64,000 bases of DNA from Gammaproteobacteria bacterium. GTDB taxonomy: Bacteria > Pseudomonadota > Gammaproteobacteria > Steroidobacterales > Steroidobacteraceae. This document shows positions 25,061-38,700 of the stretch, piece by piece. Both the position numbers and the translations under genes were made by a program. The notes below the pieces were generated by a model, which did not search any database, was not told the DNA's origin, and saw only the letters and a list, made by a program, of their open reading frames with translations. Position 1 is the stretch's first letter, and each line of letters begins with the position of its first letter. The DNA lies in contig PLUE01000022.1 of NCBI GenBank assembly GCA_003164785.1, forward strand, positions 154,590 through 218,589. Direction: 5' to 3'.

Positions 25061-25372
25061 ACGACCCCGGCAGTGCCGGAGATCGACGCATGGTGAGCAT
25101 CGATCCCACGGATCCCCATGACGTGCCCGTGTACGGGGGGTCGCACCTTGGCCGGCGGCGGCAACCACAGGCCGTAACGGCGTCGCGGTCGCCGTGCCGC
25201 GCTGTGCCGCGCCGTGCCTTGCCTTGCCGTCACAAAACGAACACGGGTCCGCCACCTCGCTGCAACTCCGCGCCACTACCTTATCGATGCCCGCCAAGAG
25301 CGTGGGAATATCGGTAGCGGGAACGCTGCCGCCCTACCCAGGGATGACGTGCAGGGCAAGCTCGCCGAATCA
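25061..25372. other. convergent intergenic region
   Basis: About 310 bases lie between the ends of the SDR gene and bioF. No coding frame with protein-like features was found. A short low-complexity run around 25192-25230 is made of repeated GCCGTG/GCCTT units. No clear terminator with a T-tract was seen. Confidence 0.5.
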
Positions 25373-26521
25373 TCAGCCGGGGAGCTTGCCCTCGCTCGCC
25401 AATGACTCGAATAGCGCTTCGATGGCGGCTTCGTCAACGTTGAGCGTGAGCGCGATCCGCAGTCGCGCCGTACCGACGGGGACGGTCGGCGGACGGATGG
25501 CACGCACGTCGAAGCCATGCCCGCGCAGGCGCGCCGCCATGTCCACGGCAGCCCGATCATCGCCGATGATGATGGGAATGATGTGCGACCCCGACGCCGT
25601 GAGGCCGCACCAGCGCATGAGCTCGCGCGACGCGAACGCCACCAACGCCCGCAGCCGCTCGCGACGCGTCGCATCGCGTTCGACCAATGCGATCGCGACC
25701 CGCGTCACGGCGGCAACGAGCGGCGACGGCGCCGTCGAGAAAATGAACGGGCGACCGCGATTGGTCAAGAAGTCCGCCACGACGCGCGGCGCACAGATCA
25801 GCGCTCCGGCCGTGCCGAGCGCCTTGCCGCAGGTATGCACGATGATGACGTTGTCGCATCCGTCGAGAAATGCCGCCAAACCCCGGCCGCCATCGCCGAG
25901 CACGCCGGTGGCATGAGCCTCGTCGATCACGAGGATCGCCTCGCGCCGTTCGGCGAGTTCGGCGAGCGCGACGAGATCGGGGCCGTCACCATCCATGCTG
26001 TAAAGACTCTCGACGACGATCCAGGCGCGGCCGACGCCGCCGCGCGCACGCCAATCCATGATCGCATCGTCGATCGACTGCAGATCGTTGTGCCGGGCGA
26101 TGGCGACCTGCGCCCGGCCTCGGAGCAGCCCATCGCGAACGCTCGCATGGATCCACTCGTCGTGGACCACGAGGTCACCCCGCTGGGGCGCCGCCGAGAA
26201 CAGCGTCAGATTGGCCATGTAGCCGCTGCCGAAATACAGCGCGGACTCGGCACGAAAGTAGCGGCTGGCGGCCTGCTCCAAGGCCTCGTGCTCCGGATGA
26301 TTGCCGCGCAGGAGCCGCGAGCCGCCCGAACCGATCGGTACATGGCGCGCGACGGCCTCGCTCGCCGCGTCGCGCAGCTCCAGCGAATTCGCGAGCCCGA
26401 GATAGTCGTTGGAGGTGAAATCGAGGCCGGCGAAAGGCTGCAGTGCGCGGCGGCGGCCGAGGGTGGCGAGATGCTCGAGGTCGCTCGCCAGATGAGCGAA
26501 GGGGCTACGTTGCGGTTCCAT
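25373..26521 (-). CDS. bioF: 8-amino-7-oxononanoate synthase
   Basis: A 382-residue PLP-dependent alpha-oxoamine synthase. FTSNDYLGLA near the N-terminus, GSGGSRLLRGNHPEHEALE, the cofactor Asp in VIDEAHATGVLG and the PLP-lysine segment HTCGKALGTAGA are all diagnostic. It condenses pimeloyl-ACP with L-alanine in biotin synthesis. ATG at 26521 is chosen; the longer frame to 26590 lacks family support. The gene stands alone here, with no bioA, bioB or bioC beside it. Other alpha-oxoamine synthases (for example CqsA or Kbl) are less likely. Confidence 0.86.
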   Translation of the reverse strand: MEPQRSPFAHLASDLEHLATLGRRRALQPFAGLDFTSNDYLGLANSLELRDAASEAVARHVPIGSGGSRLLRGNHPEHEALEQAASRYFRAESALYFGSGYMANLTLFSAAPQRGDLVVHDEWIHASVRDGLLRGRAQVAIARHNDLQSIDDAIMDWRARGGVGRAWIVVESLYSMDGDGPDLVALAELAERREAILVIDEAHATGVLGDGGRGLAAFLDGCDNVIIVHTCGKALGTAGALICAPRVVADFLTNRGRPFIFSTAPSPLVAAVTRVAIALVERDATRRERLRALVAFASRELMRWCGLTASGSHIIPIIIGDDRAAVDMAARLRGHGFDVRAIRPPTVPVGTARLRIALTLNVDEAAIEALFESLASEGKLPG

Positions 26522-26785
26522 GCGACATTCTACCGACTGCCGGACGGTGGTGTACCTCCACGAACCCGACCATTTTTGAGCTTGACGCAATTCCGGGGGA
26601 AGACGTCTTATACAGAAGACGGGACCCTGGTACAGCTCGAACTCAAGTCAGTACGACCTCTTCATGCGCAAGCGAATCGGCTGCGTATCCCAGCGCTGCA
26701 TGAACATCTTGCGATGTCAGGGTGGGAACAAACCAAACTGTCCATGTAAGTGTCCATGTTGACGAACATGACCACGTGTAAGTAT

Positions 26786-26862
26786 TGGTCGGGGCGACAA
26801 GATTCGAACTTGCGACCCCTTGCACCCCATGCAAGTGCGCTACCAGGCTGCGCCACGCCCCG
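26786..26862 (-). tRNA. tRNA-Pro (anticodon GGG)
   Basis: Minus strand. Acceptor CGGGGCG pairs with CGCCCCG, the D-arm is GCGC...GCGC, and the anticodon stem is CTTGC/GCAAG around loop ATGGGGT, giving GGG. The T-loop is TTCGAAT and the discriminator A is followed by an encoded CCA (26786-26788). It is next to the ihfA-merR-like pair, as in other Gammaproteobacteria. Confidence 0.95.
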
Positions 26863-26916
26863 ACCGAGGGACCGAATGATAGCCCAAATGGGCGAAGGGA
26901 ACTTGGCTAGCTGGCG

Positions 26917-27273
26917 CTAGCGCCGAAGTATTTTAATCAACTCTTCCAATTCGAGCCGCATCTGGTGGATGAGCTGCTGGCTCTGGTTGAGGTCCACCTG
27001 GGCGTCGTCCCCCGTCAGGCGCTGCCGCGCCCCGCCGATCGTGAAGCCCTGCTCGTACAGAAGGCTGCGGATCTGGCGGATGATGAGCACGTCCTGGCGC
27101 TGGTAATACCGCCGATTGCCGCGCCGCTTCACCGGCTTCAACTGCGGAAACTCCTGCTCCCAATAGCGCAGCACATGGGGCTTCACGCCGCAGAGTTCGC
27201 TCACCTCACCGATGGTGAAGTAGCGCTTCCCCGGGATCGGCGGTAGTTCGCTATTGTTGCTTGGTTCCAGCAT
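26917..27273 (-). CDS. MerR-family transcriptional regulator
   Basis: A 118-residue protein with an N-terminal winged-helix MerR domain ([25 protein letters not shown], then [15 protein letters not shown]). The C-terminal part is short and probably a coiled-coil dimerisation helix ([16 protein letters not shown]). There are no cysteine metal ligands. It overlaps the end of ihfA by 23 bases and is part of the conserved pheST-ihfA-merR order in Gammaproteobacteria. Its target genes are unknown. Confidence 0.92.
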   Translation of the reverse strand: MLEPSNNSELPPIPGKRYFTIGEVSELCGVKPHVLRYWEQEFPQLKPVKRRGNRRYYQRQDVLIIRQIRSLLYEQGFTIGGARQRLTGDDAQVDLNQSQQLIHQMRLELEELIKILRR

Positions 27274-27556
27274 AGGCCTCGACCCGGGCTTTCAATTTCT
27301 GGCCAGGACGGAAAGTGACAACGCGGCGCGCGCTGATGGGAATCTCTTCGCCGGTCTTGGGATTGCGCCCAGGACGGCGGTTCTTGTCGCGCAGATCGAA
27401 GTTCCCGAAACCCGACAGCTTCACCTGCTCACCGGCCGACAATGCGGCGCGGATCTCCTCAAAAAAGAGGTCCACGAGTTCCCGTGCTTCACGCTTGTTG
27501 AGGCCCAATTGATCGAACAGGGCCTCGGCCATTTCGGCCTTGGTGAGGGCTGGCAT
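27251..27556 (-). CDS. ihfA: integration host factor alpha subunit
   Basis: A 101-residue HU/IHF-family DNA-bending protein. It has the family N-terminus [42 protein letters not shown] leading into the DNA-binding arm, and [15 protein letters not shown]. The heterodimer with IhfB bends DNA at specific sites, including sigma-54 promoters. It lies directly downstream of pheT (2-base gap), the canonical location. Confidence 0.97.
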   Translation of the reverse strand: MPALTKAEMAEALFDQLGLNKREARELVDLFFEEIRAALSAGEQVKLSGFGNFDLRDKNRRPGRNPKTGEEIPISARRVVTFRPGQKLKARVEAYAGTKQQ

Positions 27557-27558
27557 GC

Positions 27559-31004
<3,446 letters not shown>

Positions 31005-31041
31005 TTACGAGAGCCCGAATCCCACGGAATCTTTCATTACA

Positions 31042-31401
31042 TCAAGCCGCGACGGCAGCCTTGGCTTTGTCGACGATGGCCGCAAAGGCCGGCATGTCGT
31101 GTACCGCGAGATCCGCGAGTACCTTGCGGTCGATGGCAAGCTCAGCCTTGCTCAATCCATCGATCAACGTGCTGTAGGTCATGCCGCACAAGCGCGCCGC
31201 CGCGTTGATACGGGTGATCCACAACGCGCGGTACTCACGCTTCTTTTCGCGACGACCGCGATAGGCGTACTGACCCGCCTTGATGACGGCCTGCTTGGCC
31301 GTGCGGAATACCTTGCGGCGGGCGTTGAAATAGCCCTTCGCCTTCTTGAGGATTTTCTTGTGGCGTCGACCAGCGACGACACCGCGTTTAACTCGTGCCA
31401 T
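31042..31401 (-). CDS. rplT: 50S ribosomal protein L20
   Basis: A 119-residue, very basic protein with the L20 signature ([52 protein letters not shown]). It is needed for early 50S assembly. In many bacteria it also represses its own operon by binding the infC-rpmI leader; no such site was identified here. It lies 17 bases after rpmI. Confidence 0.98.
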   Translation of the reverse strand: MARVKRGVVAGRRHKKILKKAKGYFNARRKVFRTAKQAVIKAGQYAYRGRREKKREYRALWITRINAAARLCGMTYSTLIDGLSKAELAIDRKVLADLAVHDMPAFAAIVDKAKAAVAA

Positions 31402-31418
31402 ATTCTAGTAACTCCAGT

Positions 31419-31613
31419 TCAAGCGAAGGGAAGCATTGCTTTCACGCGACCGATATCGGTCTCGTGTACGCCGGCTTCGCGGCGCAGCTGACGCTTACGC
31501 TTGCTGGGTTTCTTCGTCAAAATATGACGACGGTGAGATTGACCGCGCTTGAAGCCATTCGCTGTTTTGCGAAAACGCTTCGACGCAGCCCGCTTTGTTT
31601 TCATCTTGGGCAC
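31419..31613 (-). CDS. rpmI: 50S ribosomal protein L35
   Basis: A 64-residue basic protein with [19 protein letters not shown] at the start and [17 protein letters not shown] in the middle, as in L35. The start is GTG at 31613 with AGGAG six bases upstream. It lies between infC and rplT in the usual order, after a gap of about 100 bases from infC. Confidence 0.97.
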   Translation of the reverse strand: MPKMKTKRAASKRFRKTANGFKRGQSHRRHILTKKPSKRKRQLRREAGVHETDIGRVKAMLPFA

Positions 31614-31713
31614 GTTCGACTCCTAGTTTTTTTTGCCCTGTTCACAAACGCCTTCTTCGTCAAAAGAACGCGCCGCTACAGGCGGGGTGACAGACTTGTT
31701 TAGGGTCCGTCGC

Positions 31714-32232
31714 TCACTTCTTTTTGGGCCCGAACACCATGATCATTTGTTTGCCCTCCATCAACGGATTCTGCTCCACCACCGAATACGGTGACAGATC
31801 CTCAGAAATCCGCGCCAGGAGACGCCGACCGATGTCTTGATGCACGAGCTCACGGCCACGGTAACGCAATGTCACCTTGGCCTTATCACCCTCGGTCAGA
31901 AATCGGATGATGTTACGCAGTTTGACCTGGTAATCAGCCTCTTCCGTACCGGGACGAAATTTCACTTCCTTGACCTGAATCTGCTTCTGCTTGCGCTTCG
32001 CTGCGTGCGCTTTCTTGTTCTGTTCGAACAGGAATTTGCCGAAATCCATCACCCGAACCACAGGGGGCTCCGCCATCGGAGAGACCTCTACCAAGTCCAG
32101 GGTCTGCGAGGTGGCCAGTTGCAGCGCTTCTGCGCGCGTCATGACCCCTGCTTGACTTCCATCTGCTGCGATCACGCGCACCGATGGTGCAGAGATCTCC
32201 TCATTGCGCCTTACGCGCTTCGACGTTGCGAT
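31714..32232 (-). CDS. infC: translation initiation factor IF-3, AUC start
   Basis: A 172-residue two-domain IF-3. The N-domain starts [22 protein letters not shown], then [21 protein letters not shown] and a Lys-rich linker lead to the C-domain ending MVFGPKKK. No ATG, GTG or TTG gives the expected N-terminus. An ATC codon at 32232 (ATCGCAACGTCG on the minus strand) lies seven bases after a strong GGAGG. Rare AUU/AUC/AUA starts are established for infC and allow IF-3 to repress its own translation. The start is embedded in the last codons of thrS, a 22-base overlap. Confidence 0.93.
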   Translation of the reverse strand: MATSKRVRRNEEISAPSVRVIAADGSQAGVMTRAEALQLATSQTLDLVEVSPMAEPPVVRVMDFGKFLFEQNKKAHAAKRKQKQIQVKEVKFRPGTEEADYQVKLRNIIRFLTEGDKAKVTLRYRGRELVHQDIGRRLLARISEDLSPYSVVEQNPLMEGKQMIMVFGPKKK

Positions 32233-34163
32233 ACACGATCCTCCAAAACAAGACGGCCGCGGCTCGCGACTTCGTCGCAAAGCAAGGCGGAGAGTTCTTT
32301 CAACTCCAAGCTACCAAGGTCTTTGCCACCGCGCGTGCGTACGGCCAGGGTGTGTGCCTCGACTTCCCTGTCGCCAGCGACCAGAAGGAAAGGGACACGC
32401 TTAATTGTGTGCTCACGGATTTTAAAGCCAACCTTCTCATACCTCAAGTCCGTTTCTACCCGAAGGCCCTGATTTCTCAGGTTTTCCGCGACCAGCAGGC
32501 AGTATTCGTCCTGAGCGTTGGTAATTCCCATGACCACCACTTGGACGGGAGCTAACCAAATGGGCAGTTTGCCCGCGTGGTGCTCCAATAAGATGCCGAT
32601 AAATCGCTCCAACGACCCAAATATGGCGCGATGCAGCATGACCGGCACATGTTTCTGATTGTCCTCACCCACATAGGTGGCTCCCAGACGCACCGGCAGA
32701 TTGAAATCCACCTGCAGGGTTCCGCACTGCCAATCCCGCCCGATTGCATCGCGGAGCACGAATTCCAACTTGGGACCGTAAAAGGCCCCCTCCCCCGGGT
32801 TCAGGGTGGTCTCGATGCCGGCCGCGGCGGCGGCCTCGCGCAAGGCATGCTCGGCCTGATTCCAGACGTCATCCGAACCGACCCGCTTGGCGGGCCGGTC
32901 GGAGAACTTGATGCGCACGTCATCGAAGCCGAAATCGCGGTAAATGCTCAAGATCAGCTCGGTGATCTTGACCGCCTCGGACGTGAGTTGGTCAGGCGTA
33001 CAGAAGACGTGGGCATCGTCCTGGGTGAACGCCCGGACGCGCATGAGCCCGTGCAGGGCGCCGGATGGCTCGTAGCGATGTACCTTGCCGAATTCGGCGA
33101 GTCGCAGCGGCAACTCGCGATAGCTGCGCAATCCCTGCTTGAATACCTGGATGTGGCCCGGGCAGTTCATCGGCTTGATGGCGAAAACGCGCTCATCGGG
33201 CGTCTGCGTCATGAACATGTTCTCGCCGAAGGTCTCCATGTGCCCGGACTTGACCCAGAGCTCACGATCCATGATTTCGGGGGTGTTCACTTCCTGGTAG
33301 CCGACCGCGTTTTGACGCTCGCGCATGTAGGCGATCAGCTGCTGAAACAACGCCCAGCCCTTCGGGTGCCAGAACACCGCGCCCGGCGCTTCTTCCTGCA
33401 GGTGGAACAGATCCAGCTCCCTGCCGATCTTGCGATGATCGCGCTTCTCCGCCTCTTCGAGGCGGGTGAGGTATTCCTTGAGCTGCTTGTCATTGGCCCA
33501 GGCCGTGCCGTAGATCCGCTGCAGCATTTCGTTGCGCGAATCGCCGCGCCAATAGGCACCGGCCACTTTCATGAGCTTGAAGGCTTTGAGCTTGCCCGTG
33601 CTGGGGACGTGCGGGCCCCGGCACAGATCCTCCCAATCGCCCTGCCCGTACAGGCTGATGGGCTCGTTCGACGGGATCGAGGCGATGATCTCCGCCTTGT
33701 AATGCTCTCCGATGGCTTTGAAGTGTTCCACCGCGGCATCGCGCGGCATGACGCGCCGGTGCACCGGCAGGTCCTTGGCGGCGATTTCGGCCATGCGCTT
33801 CTCGATCGCCGCGAGATCGTCGGTCGAGAACGGCCGCTTGTAGGCAAAGTCGTAGTAGAAGCCATCGTCGATGACCGGTCCGATGGTCACCTGGGCATCC
33901 GGGAACAGCTCCTGAACGGCGTTCGCCATCAAATGCGAGGTGGAATGGCGGATGATCTCGAGCGCATCCGGATCACGGTCGGTGACGATGCTCAGGTTGG
34001 CGTCGTGGTCGATCATCGCAGAAGTATCGACCAGCACGCCGTCGACTTTGCCGGCCAGTGCCGCCTTGGCAAGTCCCGGGCCGATGGCAGCCGCGACCTG
34101 AGCCACGGAAACCGCCTCGTCGAAGTGTTTCTGGCTGCCGTCGGGAAGTGTAATTACAGGCAT
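32211..34163 (-). CDS. thrS: threonyl-tRNA synthetase
   Basis: A 650-residue class II synthetase. It has an N-terminal TGS domain ([21 protein letters not shown]), the SAD/editing domain with [16 protein letters not shown], a catalytic core with zinc-ligand regions ([20 protein letters not shown]) and a C-terminal anticodon domain. ATG at 34163 gives the normal N-terminus; the frame open to 34253 runs into the tRNA-Val gene and is not coding. It precedes infC in the conserved order. Confidence 0.97.
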   Translation of the reverse strand: MPVITLPDGSQKHFDEAVSVAQVAAAIGPGLAKAALAGKVDGVLVDTSAMIDHDANLSIVTDRDPDALEIIRHSTSHLMANAVQELFPDAQVTIGPVIDDGFYYDFAYKRPFSTDDLAAIEKRMAEIAAKDLPVHRRVMPRDAAVEHFKAIGEHYKAEIIASIPSNEPISLYGQGDWEDLCRGPHVPSTGKLKAFKLMKVAGAYWRGDSRNEMLQRIYGTAWANDKQLKEYLTRLEEAEKRDHRKIGRELDLFHLQEEAPGAVFWHPKGWALFQQLIAYMRERQNAVGYQEVNTPEIMDRELWVKSGHMETFGENMFMTQTPDERVFAIKPMNCPGHIQVFKQGLRSYRELPLRLAEFGKVHRYEPSGALHGLMRVRAFTQDDAHVFCTPDQLTSEAVKITELILSIYRDFGFDDVRIKFSDRPAKRVGSDDVWNQAEHALREAAAAAGIETTLNPGEGAFYGPKLEFVLRDAIGRDWQCGTLQVDFNLPVRLGATYVGEDNQKHVPVMLHRAIFGSLERFIGILLEHHAGKLPIWLAPVQVVVMGITNAQDEYCLLVAENLRNQGLRVETDLRYEKVGFKIREHTIKRVPFLLVAGDREVEAHTLAVRTRGGKDLGSLELKELSALLCDEVASRGRLVLEDRVSQRRSA

Positions 34164-34208
34164 AAAACCAACTGACCTACAAGGTGTGCGACCCTCCCAA
34201 AGAGAAGG

Positions 34209-34283
34209 TGGTGCGCGCTGAGGGTTTCGAACCCCCGACCCCCACCATGTCAAGGTGATGCTCTACCACTGAGCTAAGCGCGC
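34209..34283 (-). tRNA. tRNA-Val (anticodon GAC)
   Basis: Minus strand. Acceptor GCGCGCT pairs with AGCGCGC, the D-arm is GCTC/GAGC, the anticodon stem is TCACC/GGTGG with loop TTGACAT (GAC), and the T-loop is TTCGAAA. CCA is encoded at 34209-34211. It lies 46 bases upstream of thrS in the same direction. Confidence 0.95.
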
Positions 34284-34451
34284 TCGAAGGGCGCGAAAGA
34301 TACCGGATTTGGCGCTGCCGATAAAGGGCAAGGCGGCGAAAATCTGTCAAATCGCCCAAATGATGGCCCGAAACGACCTGACCGACCCCGGCGCCGACAC
34401 CCAAGCGGCGCACGTCCGGCCGCTCCCGATCGCCCGCCGGGCGCCGCCGAT

Positions 34452-36578
34452 TCAGGTCTCGGGGGCTGCCGGTGGCTCCACGACCCGCGGCGCAAAACTC
34501 AATTTGAAGCGGAACTGGGCCTCGCCAATGGTCACCATGTCGCCGTCGTTCAACAGTTGGCGAGAGATCTTGCGGCCGTTCACCAGCACGCCGTTGGTGC
34601 TATTGAGGTCCTCGATGATGACGTCGCGCTGCCCCATCAAGACGAGCGCGTGGTGCCGGCTCACCGACGTCGAATCGATTTGCAATTCGCATCCCGGGGC
34701 GCGGCCGATGCGCGTGCGCCGCGCCAACGCGTGGGCCGTGTTGTGCGAACCATCCACCCGCGCGAGCTCGGCCGTGCATTCGACCGGGTGCGCGGCGCCC
34801 ACGCTCGATGCTGCGTGCGCAGCGGTGCTCCCGCCCTCGCCAATGGTCGCCGGCGCGGAGGGAATGCCCAGCCGTTCGATGCTGGTCTGGATCCGGCCAA
34901 GCACATTGGCACTATTGCTCTCGCTGCGCTCCAGTCGCCGGATGAGAAATTCGCGCTCCTCGAGCGCGCCGCGGGCGCGCTCCACGGACGCGCGCAGATT
35001 GCGATTGTCCTCGGTGAGCGCATCGAAGGAGGCGGTCTTCGCCTGCAGTTCCGCCGTCAATCGGGCGACTTCAGCCTCGATGACTTGAATCGGGCCGCGT
35101 GCATCCTGCAATTGCCCCGTGAGTATGGCAATTTCCTGGTCGCGGGCGCGCGCTTCGGCATGCAGTCGTTCCACCTCGGCGGACAACGCCGAACGCGCCT
35201 CGTCGGCGGCGCTCAGCAAATCCTTGATCCGCTCCGACTCGTTGATGCCGGCCAACAAAGCCTCGTCGATCGCAAGATCCTTTGCCGCCAGCCCGGCCTG
35301 CAGCCGGGCTTGCTCGCTCTCCAACGCGGCGATCCGGCTCATCAATCCGGCACGAGCGCCATCCAGATCCTGCAGCTCATGTTCTTGTGTGGCCCGCAAT
35401 GCGGCGTCTTCCGCGGCAGCACCCTTCAGCTGGCCGATCGAATCGCGCTGGGCAGCCACCACGTCGTGAAGCTGAATCTGCTCGTTCTCCAGGGCGGCGA
35501 CCTTCTCCACGAGTTTCGCCCGCGTCCGCTCGGCGACTTGTAGATCGCCCTCCATTTTTTCGCGCAGGCCATGCTCGGCCGTCGCCGCGGCTTGGAGCTT
35601 GGCGATCGCTTCGTCGCGCGCCGCGAGGCGACTCTCGACCTCCGATACCCGTTGTCGCAGCCGATCCCGCTCGCCCTGCAGCTGCCCGCGCCCCTGCTCC
35701 GCCGTGCCGATCTCCGCGTCGAGTTCGCGGAATAAATTTTGATCGAAGCCACGCCGCCACTCGCGCGTTCGAAGCTGTTCCAGGTAGGCGCTCGCCTGGG
35801 ACTTCATGACCGCCAATTCCTGCCGCGTCGCATCCAGTTCGGCCTCGCCTTGCTTGAGCCGGGCACCCAGGCCCGCCCCCGATTGCAGGGCGTTGCGCAG
35901 TTCCACGGCCAACGCTTCGGATCGCCCGCGCGCGGTGCGCAGTTCCGCCTCGAGCTGGCTTCCGCTCTTCAACCGCTCCTCGAGCGCCGGCACCACCTGC
36001 GCATGCTCACGCTGCAGTGCGAGCAGCTGTGCGTCGCGCTCGCCGAGAGAATGCAGAACCTGGGCAATGGTCGAATCGCGCGCGCCGAGTGTGTCGCGCA
36101 AGGTGTGCGATTCGGACTGGAAGCGCTCGGCCTCACGCAACGCTTCCTCGATGCGCCCGCGGCTGCTCTCGGCCGCCGCAATGCGCTCCAGCAAGGCCTT
36201 CTCGGTGTCGGCCAAGCGCTTCTGTTCGGCCTCGAGGATCGCCTGCAGCCGGACGAGCTCGCCGCTCAATCCGTGGGCTCGTGCCGCCCCCGCCGCTTCC
36301 GCCTCCCTGAGTTTGTTGTACGAGCGGCTGAGTGCCTCGTACTCGGCGGTCTGGCGGGCGATGCGCTCCTCCACCGAGCGCACGCTCTCCGCGAGCGACG
36401 GCAGGTCGACGCTCGAAGGAAGGGGAAATGCGCTCTTGATGCTCGGCAGCAGGTCGGTGTATTCCAACCGCACGGCGTCGTCCTCGACGTCGTCGGCGAA
36501 TTCCACGCCTTCCAATATGGGTAGCCTGTCCGTCCTGTCGAGGTCGCTTTCCTCAGATTGACTGTTATCGACCGCCAT
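34452..36578 (-). CDS. long coiled-coil protein with C-terminal FHA domain
   Basis: A 708-residue protein. After an acidic N-terminus (about 1-60), residues about 65-570 are almost continuous heptad-rich coiled coil. An FHA domain occupies about 610-690 (RIGRAPGCELQIDS, SVSRHHALVL, DLNSTNGVLVNG), with the phosphothreonine-binding Arg, Ser-Arg-His and Asn conserved. There is no signal peptide or membrane segment. The start has a strong AGGAGG upstream. FHA domains bind phosphothreonine, so a partner Ser/Thr kinase is expected but none is in the window. A scaffold or cytoskeletal role is possible. It stands upstream of tRNA-Val and just after uvrB. Confidence 0.85.
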   Translation of the reverse strand: MAVDNSQSEESDLDRTDRLPILEGVEFADDVEDDAVRLEYTDLLPSIKSAFPLPSSVDLPSLAESVRSVEERIARQTAEYEALSRSYNKLREAEAAGAARAHGLSGELVRLQAILEAEQKRLADTEKALLERIAAAESSRGRIEEALREAERFQSESHTLRDTLGARDSTIAQVLHSLGERDAQLLALQREHAQVVPALEERLKSGSQLEAELRTARGRSEALAVELRNALQSGAGLGARLKQGEAELDATRQELAVMKSQASAYLEQLRTREWRRGFDQNLFRELDAEIGTAEQGRGQLQGERDRLRQRVSEVESRLAARDEAIAKLQAAATAEHGLREKMEGDLQVAERTRAKLVEKVAALENEQIQLHDVVAAQRDSIGQLKGAAAEDAALRATQEHELQDLDGARAGLMSRIAALESEQARLQAGLAAKDLAIDEALLAGINESERIKDLLSAADEARSALSAEVERLHAEARARDQEIAILTGQLQDARGPIQVIEAEVARLTAELQAKTASFDALTEDNRNLRASVERARGALEEREFLIRRLERSESNSANVLGRIQTSIERLGIPSAPATIGEGGSTAAHAASSVGAAHPVECTAELARVDGSHNTAHALARRTRIGRAPGCELQIDSTSVSRHHALVLMGQRDVIIEDLNSTNGVLVNGRKISRQLLNDGDMVTIGEAQFRFKLSFAPRVVEPPAAPET

Positions 36579-36596
36579 CTGCCCTCCTTTTTTGGC

Positions 36597-38597
36597 CTAT
36601 CCCGCTAGTGTCGACGGCACACCCAGTGCCGCTTGGCGCAGCTTTTGAATCTCGTCGCGCAGACGCGCGGCCTGCTCGAACTCGAGATTGCGCGCCAACT
36701 TCATCATCTCCGCTTCCAACTTCTTGATGCGCTTGAGCGCCTGCTCGGGCGGCATCAATGCGTAATCCGCGTTCGAATCCCTGCCCTGACTTTCCTGGAC
36801 GGAGCGCGCGCCTTCCATCACGTCGCCCACCGCCTTGACGATGGTGCGCGGCGTGATTCCATGCAGCGTATTGAACTCCACCTGCTTCGCGCGCCGCCGG
36901 TCGGTCTCGGCAATGGCCCGCTCGATCGAACCCGTGCGCACGTCCGCGTAGAGAATCGCCTTGCCTTTCACGTTGCGCGCCGCGCGGCCGATCGTCTGAA
37001 TCAACGAGCCCTCGGATCGGAGGAACCCCTCCTTGTCCGCGTCGAGAATCGCCACCAGCGACACTTCCGGCATGTCGAGCCCTTCGCGCAGCAGATTGAT
37101 GCCCACGATGACGTCGAATTTCCCGAGACGCAGATCGCGGATGATCTCCGAACGCTCGACGGTCTCGATGTCGGAATGCAGGTAGCGCACCTTCACGGAA
37201 TGTTCGGCCAGATACTCGGTCAGATCCTCCGCCATGCGCTTGGTCAACGTCGTGACGAGCACGCGCTCGCCGACCTGCACGCGCAGCCGAATTTCCGACA
37301 ACAGGTCATCCACCTGGGCCCGCACCGGACGGATCTCGACGACGGGATCGATCAGGCCCGTCGGCCGCACCACCTGCTCGACGATCTGCCCCGACATTTT
37401 CTTCTCGTAGGCCGACGGCGTCGCCGACACGTAGATGGCCTGGGGCGAGAGATGCTCGAATTCCTCGAACCGCAAAGGACGATTGTCGAGCGCGGACGGC
37501 AGCCGAAAGCCGTACTCGACCAAGGTCTCCTTGCGGGACCGATCGCCCTTGTACATCGCGCCCAGCTGCGGAATGGTCTGGTGGCTTTCGTCGATCACCA
37601 GCAGGGCGTTCTTCGGCAGATAGTCGAACAAGCACGGCGGCGGCTCGCCGGACGAGCGGCCCGACAGATAGCGCGAATAATTCTCGATGCCCGCGCAATA
37701 GCCCACCTCGTTCATCATCTCGAGATCGAACAACGTGCGTTGTTGCAGGCGCTGCGCCTCGACCAGCTTGCTCGCGCCGTGCAGTTCCAGCAGCCGCCCG
37801 CGCAATTCCTCGCGAATCGTCTCGACCGCCGACTGCACCCGTTCCTTCGGCGTCACGTAGTGCGTGGACGGGTACACCGTGAGGCGCGGCACCTTGCGCA
37901 TCACCTCGCCGGTGAGCGGGTCGAAGAAACTCAACGCCTCGATCTGATCGTCGAACAATTCGACACGCACCGCTTCGCGTTCGGACTCGGCGGGAAAGAT
38001 GTCGATCACATCGCCGCGCACGCGGTAGGTGCCCTGGTGCAAATCGATTTCGTTGCGCGTGTATTGCATGTCGGCGAGCCGGCGCAGCAATTTTCGCTGC
38101 TCCAGTTTATCGCCGCGGGACAGGTGCAGCACCATGCTGAGGTAGGCCTGGGGATCACCCAAGCCATAGATCGCCGAGACCGTGGCGACGATGATGGAGT
38201 CGGGCCGCTCGAGCAGCGCCTTGGTCGCCGACAAACGCATCTGTTCGATGTGTTCGTTGATGGAGGCGTCCTTCTCGATGAAGGTGTCCGAGGACGGTAC
38301 GTACGCCTCCGGCTGGTAATAGTCGTAGTAGGACACGAAGTACTCGACGGCGTTCTTGGGAAAGAACGTCTTGAATTCGCCGTAGAGTTGCGCCGCCAAT
38401 GTCTTGTTGTGCGCCAGAACCAAGGTGGGACGCTGCACCTGCTGAATCACGCTCGCGATGGTGAAGGTCTTGCCCGAGCCCGTGACGCCCAGGAGGGTCT
38501 GATGCGCGAGGCCGCTGGTCAACCCATCGACCAGCTTCTCGATGGCCTGCGGTTGGTCGCCCGCCGGCAGGTAATCCGAATAGAGCTCAAAACTCAT
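36597..38597 (-). CDS. uvrB: excinuclease ABC subunit B
   Basis: A 666-residue helicase-like DNA-damage recognition protein. Walker A is [13 protein letters not shown], the beta-hairpin region is [20 protein letters not shown], motif II is LLVIDESH, motif VI is QTIGRAARN, and the C-terminal UVR domain ([25 protein letters not shown]) binds UvrC. Length and order are normal. No SOS box was identified in the 103-base gap to aspC. Confidence 0.97.
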   Translation of the reverse strand: MSFELYSDYLPAGDQPQAIEKLVDGLTSGLAHQTLLGVTGSGKTFTIASVIQQVQRPTLVLAHNKTLAAQLYGEFKTFFPKNAVEYFVSYYDYYQPEAYVPSSDTFIEKDASINEHIEQMRLSATKALLERPDSIIVATVSAIYGLGDPQAYLSMVLHLSRGDKLEQRKLLRRLADMQYTRNEIDLHQGTYRVRGDVIDIFPAESEREAVRVELFDDQIEALSFFDPLTGEVMRKVPRLTVYPSTHYVTPKERVQSAVETIREELRGRLLELHGASKLVEAQRLQQRTLFDLEMMNEVGYCAGIENYSRYLSGRSSGEPPPCLFDYLPKNALLVIDESHQTIPQLGAMYKGDRSRKETLVEYGFRLPSALDNRPLRFEEFEHLSPQAIYVSATPSAYEKKMSGQIVEQVVRPTGLIDPVVEIRPVRAQVDDLLSEIRLRVQVGERVLVTTLTKRMAEDLTEYLAEHSVKVRYLHSDIETVERSEIIRDLRLGKFDVIVGINLLREGLDMPEVSLVAILDADKEGFLRSEGSLIQTIGRAARNVKGKAILYADVRTGSIERAIAETDRRRAKQVEFNTLHGITPRTIVKAVGDVMEGARSVQESQGRDSNADYALMPPEQALKRIKKLEAEMMKLARNLEFEQAARLRDEIQKLRQAALGVPSTLAG

Positions 38598-38700
38598 TAG
38601 CCGATTCTCTCATGGTAGGGGTGAGGCGACACCTGCAAACTGGCATCCAGATGGCATTTTTCGTACACTCTGCCGCCGCTTTTCACATAGGTACTCTCCA

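Noticed and set aside
26755-26770. Hairpin CATGTT-GACG-AACATG downstream of tRNA-Pro, with a nearby TGTCCATGT direct repeat
   Set aside because: The stem is only 6 base pairs and no T-tract follows, so neither a terminator nor an attachment site can be supported.
32631-34175. A 514-codon plus-strand frame opposite thrS
   Set aside because: Antisense shadow; no recognisable domain, and thrS is complete on the other strand.
36633-38600. A 655-codon plus-strand frame opposite uvrB
   Set aside because: It is an antisense shadow produced by high GC; the composition is Arg/His/Leu-rich and the opposite strand carries all UvrB motifs.
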